Below, one piece after another: positions 31,300 to 42,769 of a stretch of 64,000 nt of DNA; positions within the stretch are counted from its first letter, which is position 1, and each line of letters starts with the position of its first letter. The position numbers were made by a program, and so were the translations under genes. Under the pieces are notes generated by a model that did not search any database, was not told the origin of the DNA, and saw nothing but the letters and a program-made list of their open reading frames with translations. The stretch comes from Gentiana macrophylla. Lineage: Eukaryota; Streptophyta; Magnoliopsida; Gentianales; Gentianaceae. The stretch lies in contig CM047806.1 of NCBI GenBank assembly GCA_026214975.1, positions 6,795,822 to 6,859,821 of the forward strand, given 5' to 3'.

Positions 31300-33010
31300 T
31301 GATGTCGTGACCCTGGCATACGAAAGTTATAGTTGTTGATGTCATCCACTGAATGATGACATCAACCTTAGAGAAATGACCTAACGGATAGTAGTTAGCT
31401 TAGTGATAATTGGCTTAACCTTAATTGAGTCAACTATTATAAATGATGAGCTCTTCAGATGTAATACACAACTTTTGTCATTAATAAAACCTATCTTTTA
31501 CTCTCTTCTTCCTTATCTCTCTTTTCTCTACCCAGTCTACTAATTTTTTTTGAAAGACAATTAACCTAGCTTTGAATTACCAAAAGCTTGACATCTGGTA
31601 TCAGAGCCATATCATACTCTTATGGAGTCTTCATGGCTGAAAGTGTACACATTTGAAGGCAAAAGAAATGTTGTAGAAGAACCAAAATAGGTTGGGAGAA
31701 GATGTTCATGTTTTCATGGAGGAGGTGCATGAATGTAATATGAAAATTGATGCAGTGCATGCTAAAATGGACATATTCCAGTCATTTATGATTGCAATTA
31801 ATCACGCCTGCAAGCTCGGATGTCACCTATGTTACAAGTGTGGATGAAGAAGACCGATAGAGTGAGTGATACATTTTCCACAAACACCTTCGCTCGCCAT
31901 CTCATCGATCGAACTCATCCACCATCTCATGATTGTTCGCTACCTATGCCACATAGTATGGTTAACTCAAGTAAGGTAGATATAAGAAATTTGAGGTAGA
32001 ATTAAGGTTCTTAATGTCTATTTTCCTTTTTTAATGGAGAATCACCCAAGGAATAGATACGGCGTAGTGAAAGATACTTCTAGATGCATGATGTTTCGGA
32101 TGATCAGAGAGTAGGCTTAGCATAAATGAATTTTTGAGGAAAAGAAGATGTGTGACTGAACCAAATCACCATATGTTAATCATAGTTGTAGATGAAAACA
32201 GAATGATGAGTGAATTTAAGTGTCCTAACATGCCATGGATCATGCCAGAGGTTAATTTCCAACATATTGTGAGATTGATGAAGTTGAGAGGCTGTGACAT
32301 TGTGTTAGGGGTGGATTGGATAAAAAGTTACAGCTATATGGTCTTTGACTTCAACAAAACGGAGGCGGTTTTCACTATTGAGCGTGAACAAATTAAGTTT
32401 CTAGAAGTTACATGTAAGAAGCTCAACTTAAGATGATCATTTGCAAAAGCTTTTCTAAGAAATTGAGAAACGAGGCCTATAAACTCTTAGAAGTCTCTAT
32501 TTGATACAAGAACAGTTCAATCATGTGCCCAGAGAACTAACTCATGTCCCAGAAGAGTATAATGAGGTGTTTGCGAATTCTCAAGAATTGCCATCAATGT
32601 TGGGCTATGAGCATACAATAACATTAAATGAAGGTGTTGAACTTGTGAAAGTAAAACCTTATGAGTATACTCACTACTGTAATGATGAAATAGAGTAGTT
32701 GGTGGATCAAATGCTACAACGGGGGATTATACAACACAATAATAGCCCATTTACATCACCATAGCTCCTGGTGAAAAAGAAAGATGGAACATGGAGATGT
32801 AAGTGGATTATAGAAGGTTGAATGACTTGATTGTCAATTATACCTTCCATAGTCCTCTAATTGATGAATTACTGGATGAGCTAGTGAGTAATAGAGTACT
32901 TTGTAAAATATACTTAAGGTCCTGATTCCATCGATTCTCGATGAATGAGGATGATTTCTAAAAGACTATTGTTGAACTCATCTTGGCCAAATTGAATTCA
33001 AAGTGATATC
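31300..33010 (+). mobile_element. Truncated Ty3/Gypsy retrotransposon
   Basis: A probable 5' LTR at about 31300-31593 ends cttgaca and is followed by the primer-binding site TGGTATCAGAGCC at 31596-31608, complementary to initiator tRNA-Met. Beyond it lie a gag remnant (about 31625-31960), the end of the aspartic protease (GCDIVLGVDWIKSYS at about 32290-32340) and the start of reverse transcriptase (ELPSMLGYEHTI, then QRGIIQHNNSPF and LLVKKKDGTW at about 32580-32800). The coding sequence dissolves in stops near 33000. RNase H, integrase and the 3' LTR are absent. It is inactive. Confidence 0.75.
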
Positions 33011-33324
33011 GTAGAAGTATGATGAGATGTCTAAAATGTACCATTTGAGCTTATTGAGTAGTTAACAAAGAGTATTTGACGTTGTAATAAAATGTAAGTA
33101 TAAAAATATGTGTGATTAAAACATAACACAAGTTTTTGGATACATGATATTTTGATGAAATCATTGTATGAAAATTATCATTGTTTAACATATAATTTTG
33201 TTCATTTTCTTTGTTGACCGGATAACATATTTATTTTATAAATTAAACGTATAATCAATAATATAGATATAATTTTTAAAAAATATATTAAAACTAATAA
33301 AATAAGAAAGACGCGTTTTTTCTA

Positions 33325-33326
<2 letters not shown>

Positions 33327-33392
<66 letters not shown>
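33327..33392. repeat. (AT)n microsatellite, 66 bp
   Basis: A pure alternating AT tract in the AT-rich DNA between the Gypsy relic and the second remodeller copy. The true length may differ, because such tracts are unstable and hard to assemble. Confidence 0.95.
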
Positions 33393-33396
<4 letters not shown>

Positions 33397-34348
33397 TGAA
33401 ATGTTTGTATATGAACTCAAAACAATGATTACCTCAGTCCTTTTAAATGCAAACCTATAAATAACCATTTACACTACAAGAATCCCAGTTCCTTTTAAAA
33501 AACTTCCACAGCTTTTATGAACAATGTCTACCTATTCAATCTCCGTAATCCAACTATCTATGTATACTAATTGCAATGAAGAAGATTCCCAAAAAAGATC
33601 ACACCTAATTTCTCCTTAAAAAAAAAAACGAAAAGAAAAAATTGATGTTGATTTCTACACCTTTACGAACTACTATTGTTGTTATGGATTAATGGGGTGT
33701 AGAAAACGTTGAAAAGATGAAAACTTTGAAACAATAAATTTGTAACGGAAACAATGAAGCAACAAACTAAGCTGTGAAGAACAGATGTGGAGGACAGTCA
33801 AAATGCTGACACAGAGTCATTGAGGAAGATGACACGTGGATGCATGTCATTGGTTTACACACCTGGGGCCCATTCCCTCTACAACAACTCGTGTGTCAGT
33901 GTATGTGTTTTTGTTGTTGTGAAGGATGGTTATTTTGTGGTACCCGGGCAGCTCACATAGTTACTCACTTTCCTTATGTGTATATATACACATACATGTA
34001 TCTATCTCTATATACTATAGTAGGATATCTTCATACCTTTGCCTAGTTCTCTGTATTTCTCTTATAATTCCTATATATATATATATCCCTTTTGCCTGGT
34101 GTGCTTTTTCACTCATTTCCAGTTATTGGTAGCCAAAAGAGTGATTTTTCAAGTGAATTTTGGCTTTTGATTGATTGGTGAGTTGAAATTTCTATCTGGG
34201 CTCTTTTTTTCTTTTTAATCTGTATTTTTTTTTTATAGAGGTGATATGATTCAATTCCTTCTGTTTCAGTTTTTTAGTGGTATAACCAAAGTTTTTCTTT
34301 TCTTTGCAGGAGAAACAAAGAAAGGATTTTTTTGGACTAAAAGTAAAA

Positions 34349-37300
34349 ATGGTGAGTGACAACTCCTCTGATAATACTACATTGATGGAAAAAGAGCAAA
34401 AGGAAGCCACATCATCAATGGATGCACCGGAGAACATCGATTTTCCTGCAAATGAACCATCTGTGGATACACTGGGAAACGTTGGTTCTACGTTAAATGA
34501 ACCATTGGTGCATACGGTGGAAAACGAAAAAGCCGACACTTGTTTGATAGGAGATGATGGGGTAAGCACCTAAACTTGTTTAGTTTTAATTGATTGGTTG
34601 ATAAAAAAACGATTGTAGATGATGGTTAAAATTTGTGTGTATAGAGTGAATTGGTGTCTCCTCTTGTGGAAAATGGTGTTGTGATTCTCGAGTGGACTCT
34701 AATATGAATGTTAAAACACGAGTGTATTAACGTGTGTATCTTTGTCTTACCGTGGAACCGTTTGTATATTCGCTAGAAAACGAGAAAACCTTGGATTATT
34801 GTTGTGGAAAGATAATTGGAGATGATGGGTTAACCTATACTTGTTTAATTTCTACCTTCTATCTTAGTTGAAACAATTAGTTGATCAACGATTGCAAATG
34901 ATAGTTTATTAAAAGTCGTTTTTCTATAGAGTGAATTGGGATCCTGGCTTGTGAAAATTAAATAGTGTGGTGATCCCTTCAGTGACCTTGTTTCAACGTT
35001 AAACACGAGTGTCTTTACGTGTATCCTTGTTAATTCTAGAAAAAACACACCTGACAAGTATTATATGATAGTTGTATAAAGTAGTGCCTTTAGGGTGAAA
35101 CGGGACCCCTTCTTGTGGAAATGGTGTTGCAATTCCGCTAGGGACCCTTTTTCAACGTTAAAACACCTGAATAGTTGTATGAAAGTTGCGTCCTTAGGGT
35201 GAAAATAATGTTGTGATCCTCGAGTCATCTCATTTCAACGTTAAAACATGTGTGCCTTTTTCAATTTTAAAACACAAGTGTATCTTGTACATTATTAGAA
35301 GGATACATGATATAGATTTGTTTTCAAAGTCATGTTGGATATTACCTTAATGACCTTTCCATACTTGAGCTATGCATTACATAACTCTTGCCAAAGAGGG
35401 AAATGATATTTGCATTGAAGGAGTTTTCTTTATAGTAATGTAGTGATGAAAGCAATCATATTCATCATCACTGAATTGTTTGCTTGTTGAATCGGTTTTT
35501 AACGTTTTCATAACCATGTGGGCTACTAATATGCAGGTTGATAAGGTTAGTCAAGCACAAGGGGACAATGGAACTTCTTCAGACTGTATTCCAGAGGTCA
35601 ATGCTACAGACATGACTATAGAAAATGCACAAGAGACAGGAGAAACCGCTGGATCGTGGTCGTAGCATGGATGTTCCCAGTCATAATCAAAAAGTAGACG
35701 GTGGTTCAATGGAGGTAGAAACTGCTGAATCCAGCCGTAGCATGGACGTTCCCTGTCATAATAACAACGAATCCCCTCAGACAGTAGAGGGCTCGGGTTC
35801 AAAGGAGGTAGAAACTGCTGAATCCAATCGTAGTATGGACGTTCCCTGTCATAATAACAACGAATCCCCTCAGACAGTAGAGGGCTCGGGTTCCATGGAG
35901 GTATAAAATGTTGGATTCTCAATGTTGTACAATAGTATTATCAAGTGGAAAAAAACATCAAGTTTTGTTGCATTGAATGTTTTCTGTATTCCGTTCCATC
36001 ATAACGGTTCTATAAGTGACCTTACAGGAAATTGCAGCAGACAGAGCAGAACCCGAAGAAGAAGAAGAAGCTGTTGAAGGATATTCTAATGCTGGAATTG
36101 CATTCAAAGAAAAATAGTGAGTTTATAGTCAAAACTGTTTCTCCTTCTTTTAACTTATCTTATTCTTCTGGTAAAAGAAAACGATATCTTTTTTGGGTGT
36201 GACAAAGCTATAAATGTATAGTTATTGAGGAACATTCCAAAGTGCTGCACCATATAAATTAAAACAGTAGAATTATTTACCAATATAGATTTCAGGTGAC
36301 CTGGTAATTTATCGAGTGTCATTTCAGCATTTCCAGTGGATTATGATGCTCTTCTTGTTGTAGTTAACCTTTGTGTCGGTGTTTTTGCTCGTATGCATTC
36401 GACAGTGCAAAGCTTCGGGACAGACAGAAGAAGAGAATAGCAATGGAACCCCCGAAGCAAGTGCCAACAGCTGATCAACCTGCTGAATCAGAATCTCGTA
36501 CAATTAAAATAATGGGCAGTGATTTGTTTCCACTTTTGGGGGCATCTTCTGTAGCAAATGCTAGTCCTCAGACTACAACACAAGGGTTGAGGAGTAATTT
36601 ACAAGGATTCGGAATAGGGACCTCCATAAATCATGCTAATAATGGCGTATTCCAAGGGCGTCAAGCTTCGTTGCAGATTTCATCGAATCATGGAAACGGC
36701 ATCATCCCACAAGGAGCACCGCAGTTATACAATCAACAACTAGAAGGTGCTTCTATTTTAGGGCTGAATCCTCCACCATCACCGCCGCCTACATCTCTGT
36801 CATTATATGAAAACCAATTCAAGATGCTTGAAGACCGAATGCAGATGTCAGATAGATCCAGAGAGCTCAGGGAGCAAAGTCATGAAACACGGGAACCATG
36901 GAGTGATCGTGAGACAGATTATCTATGGCTAGGTGTAAAAAGGCACGGCTGTAAGTGGGATGCATTATTACAAGACCGAAGGTTGAAATTTGCTGAATCA
37001 AAAACTGCAGAACATCTCTCAAGAAAATGGGAGGAAGGACTGAGGAAAGCATTAGGTAGAACGCAATACGATTATCTACGCCAGAAATATCCATCATCTT
37101 CATCTTCTTCTTCTGCAGGAATTACTGAAAGACTAATGCTGGGACAAAGAAGCTCTGCATTTCAAAGCTTTTCTCAACTGGGAGGATCATCCACAGTTTT
37201 GCCCCCCATCCTCCTTGACAAATCATCAAACACTTACTATGCACAACAGCATACGGTTATTTGGTACGAATCTGATTTCTCCCCGTCGTTTCCCTTCATC

Positions 37301-37751
37301 AACCTCTGTCTCCTTGACTAATCATCAAACACCTAACATACACAACAACAACAGGCAGCTAAGCAATACGAATCAGATTCGTCCTATTATTATGCCGCAG
37401 AACAGTGAAGAGAATCAGATTCGTCCAAATCATCACACACTTACTATGCACAACAGCATACGGTTATTTGGTACGAATCTGATTCCTCCCCTCGTTTCCC
37501 TCATCAACCTCTGCCTCCTTGACTAATCATCAAACACCTAACATACACAACAACAACAGGCAGGTAACCAGTACCAATCAGATTCGTCCTACTATTATGC
37601 CGCACAACAATGAAGAGAATCTAACAGAAGAGTAGCCAGCAATCTGCCCCATTGGCTCCGACCTGTGGTACTCGCTCCGGCATCTTATAACGCAGAGAAC
37701 AACGATGATGCTCATCGAAGAAACCTATCTCCGATCAGCGTGGCTGAGAAC
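34349..37751 (+). CDS. Remodeller-derived SANT protein lacking PHD, chromo and ATPase domains
   Basis: A paralogue of the CHR4-like gene with its core removed. Exons: 34349-34561 (acidic/serine-rich N-terminus, phase 0); about 35537-35902 (VDK..., then repeats of RSMDVPCHNNNES); about 36029-36116 (EIAADRAEPEEEEEAVEG, KEK-ta); about 36406 to the stop near 37751 (LRDRQKKRI; SANT-like WSDRETDYLWLGVKRHGCKW at about 36896; Q/N-rich tail; LPHWLRPVVLAP at about 37645). Phases agree at every junction: the second deletion leaves gag-GT as a working donor that joins exon 3 in phase 0. One frameshift lies near 35657 and more lie in the tail repeats. If expressed, it could bind like the parent without ATPase; this is inference. 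It may equally be a pseudogene. Confidence 0.6.
34600..35290 (+). repeat. Intronic minisatellite, copy B
   Basis: It carries the same diverged units as 20190-21050 (gtgaattgggatcc, tttcaacgttaaaacac, gagtgtcttaacgtg), in fewer copies. At about 35283 the array passes straight into sequence matching about 22135 of copy A (acattatt-gaaggatacatg), which marks the first deletion junction. Confidence 0.65.
35661..35906 (+). repeat. Coding tandem repeat, ~31-residue unit x3
   Basis: Units begin at about 35661, 35736 and 35829 with cgtag-atgga-gttcc. Spacing is 75 then 93 bp, both multiples of three. Each encodes RSMDVP-HN, then VEGS and EVETAES-like sequence. Copy A has a single, diverged unit (RSMDVPSNDIKESSHKVEGS). 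Confidence 0.8.
37221..37634 (+). repeat. Coding tandem repeat, 207-bp unit x2 in the SANT-protein tail
   Basis: Units start at about 37221 and 37428 (aatcatca-acacttactatg). They are nearly identical across the asparagine/glutamine-rich C-terminus. 207 is divisible by three, so the frame would be kept, but small indels inside each unit (for example tccccgtcgtttccc versus tcccctcgtttccc) shift it. Confidence 0.8.
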
Positions 37752-37760
37752 TAATTTATA

Positions 37761-38254
37761 CATTCTTAAGTTATACAAGGCATGCATGCATGCATTGTTG
37801 TTTCTTTTCTATTTTTATATGTAGTAGTATTATTATTAAACAGCTCTCTTTTTCTTTTTTTTGAGGATAATAAACAGCTCTCTTATTGGAGATAATTTTA
37901 TCTTTTGATTCTTTGGTATAAGGAAAATGATTTTGGCACCGAGGGTCGGTACCCTTATCCCCGAATTTTTTTATCATGCTATCTGCAATTTTATATTATT
38001 TTGCTTTTTTTTTAAGTGTTAAAATACGTGGTTATAAAGTCATTGTGGATGATTTCTGTGTATTATTTCGATGCCTAAGTCACTATCCTTGGTATAATTG
38101 GAACTTCTTTCAATGACCTTTCTTTGCATTTATTATCTTCTACTGGGTCATACGGGCACTCATACGTGAATATTAGATTTAAGGATTTGGGATTTTTGAA
38201 AAGGATAAACAAAACAAACAAAAAAATGGATTTGGGAGTATTACAGAGGACATC
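37761..38254. other. Intergenic, no gene found
   Basis: The 3' flank of the short remodeller copy. T-rich runs occur near 37850 and 38005. No open frame of interest is present. Confidence 0.4.
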
Positions 38255-38643
38255 TCTACTTTTCCTTCCGTTTTTCTTTAACTGTCACTTTTAAGAATTC
38301 GAGTTTTTCATTTATATTAATTAGTCATTTTGGATTATTAATACATCATTTTTTTATACTTATAACTCACATTAATTACAATATTCAAACAAAGTCTTAC
38401 AATTCAAATAATAAAAAATACATTTTCAATGCATCAAAAACACCAAAGGTCATTTTGAAACTCCAATAATATTACTATCAATGTATATTTACATTTCCAA
38501 TATAATGTATTTAATGATTGCAAATATATTTAAAAGATTAAAGAAGGACAATCTAATCATTTCATACTATATTTCAGACACCTAATCACTTTTTAGTCTT
38601 TGTACCACATAAAAAATGACTAATAAAAAACACAGAGAGAGTA
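38255..38643. mobile_element. Degenerate Stowaway-like MITE
   Basis: The left end, tctacttttccttccgtttttc, resembles tactccctccgtttttc. The right end, aacacagagagagta, resembles acggagggagta. The interior is AT-rich with weak inverted symmetry near the ends (cgtttttctttaactgtca against tgactaataaaaaacac). No TSD was confirmed. Confidence 0.4.
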
Positions 38644-38869
38644 TATTAAAAGTATGAGTTTGTTTCCTTAAAAAGTATTTCTCCCTAATTATTCCCCAAA
38701 ATTAATTTAATTTATTAATTATCTTTACTATATTAAAACTTAAAAGTATGACTTTGTTTCCCCAAAAGTATTTCTCCCTAATTATTCCCCAATTATTAAT
38801 ATAATTTAATAATTAAATATAATAAAATGTTGTTTTTTTTTGTACAGAACTAGTTTTAATTCCTTTTTC

Positions 38870-39045
38870 TTAAATGATTCAACTAATCCCGAGTTCGGCC
38901 TACGTCATACCGCAAAGTCGACTTTTACTCAGTAGTAAGATCTCACTCAAGAGCTTTCTTTCAACATTTAGCTCGCAGAGAGAATCGAACCGATGATCTC
39001 CTTATACATTTTCAAGTCACATACCACTTGAGTCAAACTACTTGG
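38870..39045 (-). mobile_element. tRNA-derived SINE (minus strand)
   Basis: On the minus strand it has a plausible pol III A box TGACTCAAGTGG (39024-39035) and a B box GGTTCGATTC (38982-38991), about 44 nt apart as in a tRNA. A tail of about 100 bp follows, ending near ggccgaactcgggattagt. It does not fold into a complete tRNA gene as far as I can see. It sits directly against the 3' end of the LINE. Confidence 0.55.
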
Positions 39046-39048
39046 TTA

Positions 39049-41975
39049 TTTTTTTTTGCCGAGAAACGAAAGGACTTATATTACGCAAGCTTAAAAGTTC
39101 GGATACAAACACCTAGCTTTTTCCTCGTCACGCAGCAGCGTAAAGGCCGCCAGAAGGAAAGACTCTGCACTAATAAATTTTGAGTAACAAGTTTTCTAGC
39201 GAATTTAGCAATACCATCACTAACTAAATTACTACTCCTATTTACATGACACAAAGTACAAACATCCAAAGTGAGCATTAAAGAAATAATGTCCTTGACA
39301 ATGGTCATAACTTGAGGCGTAGCCAACGAAGGGTCTTTCACCATGTTAATTAGATGAAGAGAATCTGATTTGAGCTTAATGTTGTCCCAACCCTTTTCTT
39401 TAGCCTTCAAAAGTGCCCATCGCAAAGTTTCCGCTTCAGCTCTTGTAGCAGAATCAAGATCCTTGAAAGCCCTCCCCCAAATCTCTACCAAGTTATAGTT
39501 TTTGTCATAAATGGCTGCACCACCACCACCGCCATTGAAGGGCTTATCCAAGAAGCATCATCAATCAGTATACAAAAAGAAAAGAAGAGTCGAAATCATT
39601 ATTCGAAGTGAACATAGTAGTTAAGTGAGAACAATGGTCCTTTAAAGGGAGATAATCTTCTAAAGCAGGTGCATTGGCACTACAGTAATCCAAATAGTCT
39701 TTTTCAGCAAGAAAAGCAACAGATTTCGCATCATTTAAGTTTCTATTAAAAATCCAGTCATTTCTGGCAATCCATATATGCCAAAACAAGAAAATAGTTT
39801 GCTCAACATTCTTTTTATTAGATTGAAAATTATTATTTTTGTTAGTGAGAAAAGACCACCATGAAGGGATATCCATATGTTGATTTCTAAAAAAAGGCCA
39901 AGAAACTGAACTATAACTCCAAATGTCCATTGCCCCTGGACATCAAGAAGAATGTGTTCGATGATTCTACTTCAAAGATTGCAAAAACCACAAGAGGAAG
40001 GGATACATAAGCCCTTTAGCTTTTTTGTAATAAAAGCCCTACACGGTAAAATGCCCCTTAGACACTTCCAGAAGAAATGCTTTAGTTTGTTTGGGATTTG
40101 CAAAGACCAAATAAGCTTCCAGAATCTCTCATGTGTATTTGAAGTACTTGTAGGATTTGAAGAGTGAGCATTAGCCCTGGAAAGGAAAAAGGAGTAAGCA
40201 CTCTTTAACGAGTATTTGCCATTATGTGAGGGCTTCCAATGAATCATATCAGGACCATTACAGAGACTTATAGGGAGAGAGAGAATTTGATTCGAGTCAA
40301 CAGGCCAGAAATTATTTTTGATTACACTAGCATTCCACGAATTATTGGAGATCAAGTCACTGACCCAAAAGAGAGTAGGAGATGAAGGGTCAGGGGTGAA
40401 AGGCTTGGAATTTGGATTACCAGGCAGCCATCCATCTTCCCAAATCCGAATGGATTCGCCATTTCCCACAGACCAAAAAAGCCCTTCTTTGAAATAAGGG
40501 AGAATAGAAAGAATGCCTTTCCCAGAAAGATGATGAATTGTTGCTTTTTTTAGCATCAAGAATAGTACAATGTGGAAAATACCTAGCTTTTAAGACCTTG
40601 GATACAAGCAAATTTGGGTTATTAAGAAACCTCCATATCTGTCTGCCAATGTAGGCCGCGTTAAGGGCTTCAAAATCTCTAAAACCAAGACCTCCAAGGC
40701 CTTTAGGAAGACATAAAGTTTTCCAACTAATCCCATGTATCCCTTTTTTCTTTGTTGCCAAATCTCCCCACCAGAAATTTGCCAAAAGGGAAGAGATGTC
40801 AGAGCATAAACCTTTAGGAAGCTTAAAAACAGACATCGAGTAAGAAAAAAGCATAGTGATTACGGATTTAAGCAAAATCTCTTTACCTCCCGGACTTAAG
40901 AAATTGTTTTTCCAAGAAGTGAGTTTTGAAACAACTTTGTTTTTTATATAAGAAAAAGTTTCTATCTTTGATCGCCCCAAATGTAAAGGAAGGCCAAGAT
41001 ACTTGGAGTGGGGAGCAACTGAGATTCCCGGGAAGAAAGGTAAAATGGCGTCTTTTAGGTCATCCAAAACACTTTTTCCAAAAAATATATTAGATTTCTG
41101 TATATTAATGAGCTGGCCCGAAGAGGACTGATAGATATCTAAGACAGAACAAAGGCTTCTAACTTGACCAGGATCAGCTTTGCACAAAAGAAGACTATCA
41201 TCCGCAAAAAATAGATGGGAAATAGAAGGGCTATTTCTAGCAAGCTGTATGCCCTGAATAAGACTCGAATTTTCAGCTTTCTGGAGAAGCAAACTAAGGC
41301 CTTCAGCGCAGAGAATAAAAATATAGGGAGAAAGAGGATCTCCTTGCCTGATACCCCGTGAAGGCTTGACCCAACCAGATCTACAACCATTAATGATGAA
41401 TGAAAAAGAAGTGGATGAGATGCATTCCATAATTCTTTGCACCCAAGCTTTACAGAAGCCTAATTTAAGCATGATAAATTCAACAAAATGCCATTCGATT
41501 CTGTCAAAAGCCTTTGCCATGTCAACTTTAAGCGCCAAAAAATGAGACCTTTTAGTCTTATCATGCATCAAAAGGTTAATGATTTCATGAGCCAGATATA
41601 GTTATCGCGATGATATATCTACCACTTAAAAACTGATTGAGAGGAACTGATGCAAACAGGCAACACTTTTTTAATCTATTAGCCAAAATTTTTGAGAGAA
41701 TCCTCAGCAGAACATTCAAAGGCTAATAGGCCTAAAATGAGAAACCTCAAAAGAGTGGGGTGCTTTGGTATTAAGGAAATGCAGGTATGATTCATTTCTT
41801 TAAGCATTTTGCCAGAAGCAAGGAAACTTTGCACCATATTAAGAAGATCATTTTTTAAAAGATGATAAAAGGTCTTATAAAAAACGGGAGTCATACCATC
41901 GGGTCCAGGGGCTGAGTTGGATTTCATACTAAAAACTGCTTTTTTAAGCTCTTGCTCAGAGATAGGCCTCATCAG
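39049..41975 (-). mobile_element. 5'-truncated L1-type LINE
   Basis: Minus strand. The RT starts near 41972 (NSAPGPDGMTPVFYK), continues with KVDMAKAFDRIEW, GIRQGDPLSPYIF and FADDSLLLC (the catalytic YADD variant, about 41200), then the zf-RVT region (W-KLIWSLQIPNKLKHFFW, about 40090) and an RNase H domain at 39551-39081 (GGGGGAAIYD, RAEAETLRWAL, KSDSLHLINMV). A tail of nine T on the plus strand (39049-39057) is the poly(A). The endonuclease/ORF1 half is missing, the usual result of incomplete reverse transcription. A possible short TSD aaactac lies at 39035-39041 and 41976-41982, though 7 bp separate the first from the A-tail. Frameshifts near 41600 and 39940 make it inactive. Confidence 0.85.
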
Positions 41976-41982
41976 AAACTAC

Positions 41983-42300
41983 ATCCGTCCCAAAATATAG
42001 ATTCGTTTGTTTTTTTCATACAGATTAAGAAAATTTGTAAAATTGGTTATTGTCATTAATTTAAAAAAGTCTAAAATAACATTTGATTGTTATTAATGCA
42101 AAGTGCTGAAAAGAAGGTGAATAATTAATAAATGAAAGGTAAAAGAAAAAAAAAATGTAAAAGTGGTTTATTAGTTATCTAAATGGACTTACGGAACAAA
42201 ACAAAAATGATAAATGAAATTATATTTTGAAATGTAATATTACGGAAGAAGAATGAAAGATAAAAAAAGGCTATGACATATATAAAAATATCAACCATCC
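41983..42300. mobile_element. Stowaway/mariner-like MITE remnant
   Basis: It begins acatccgtcccaaaatatag, a variant of the ctccctccgtccc terminus, and shares catacagattaagaaaat with the element at 5.23 kb. It is AT-rich and non-coding. The right end is not clear and no TSD was confirmed. Confidence 0.4.
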
Positions 42301-42504
42301 TCAAAGACGGAACTTGGGGGCTGGGGTTGGCTAGCACGCAACCATTAGGTTTATTTTTTTTTTGGATACATCAAAACCCTTATTTAATTCAATAGAAAGT
42401 CGTTTTAATTCATCCATTCGATCAGATAAATAAAGTTGAGTAACCTAAAAATCAGCATGTCTCCATCATTGACCATATGTTATTTTATCATGAGTAATGC
42501 TAAT

Positions 42505-42769
42505 GCAATATCACATTAAAGTAAACAAAGTAGTTATTTGACAAAACCATGTGCATTTTATTTAACCACATGTATCTACATGAATGTGATATTGCAATAC
42601 GAGAAGTTATTGTGTTGTGAGGAAATTTGATGTGAAAATGACGGGTAAAACGATAAGAACAACACATTTTAAATATAGAATAAAACTGTGTGGTTTGTAT
42701 GGTGTCACACGGTGTCTCCATATCGTATGGAAACATCACACAATAACTTCCCAATACTGCAATAATCAT
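42505..42769. repeat. Foldback (hairpin) repeat
   Basis: An imperfect palindrome of about 184 nt (42586-42769). The left part tattgcaatacgagaagttattgtgt pairs with acacaataacttcccaatactgcaata on the right. A second palindrome, acaacacattttaaa against ataaaactgtgtggt, forms the centre. A further exact 13-bp inverted pair, gcaatatcacatt / aatgtgatattgc, lies at 42505-42517 and 42583-42595. No protein is supported on either strand. It could be a MITE or a small-RNA precursor. Confidence 0.6.

Larger units (their letters stand above)
33432..37760 (+). repeat. Segmental duplication, short copy (remodeller locus B)
   Basis: It is the partner of 19110-28076. Homology is collinear but interrupted by two losses. 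The PHD-exon region (21050-22110 of copy A) is missing at about 35280. Everything from the chromodomains to just before the acidic exon (22860-25730 of copy A) is missing at about 35910. The promoter part near 33960-34080 keeps the tatatatacacatacatgtatct-like segment seen at 19660-19700. Confidence 0.8.

Noticed and set aside
33327..33392. CRISPR-like or satellite array
   Set aside because: It is only a dinucleotide AT tract. No spacer-repeat structure exists anywhere in the window.
38981..39036. Possible tRNA gene (A and B boxes)
   Set aside because: No complete cloverleaf or 3' acceptor stem could be traced, and the tail and LINE context fit a SINE better.
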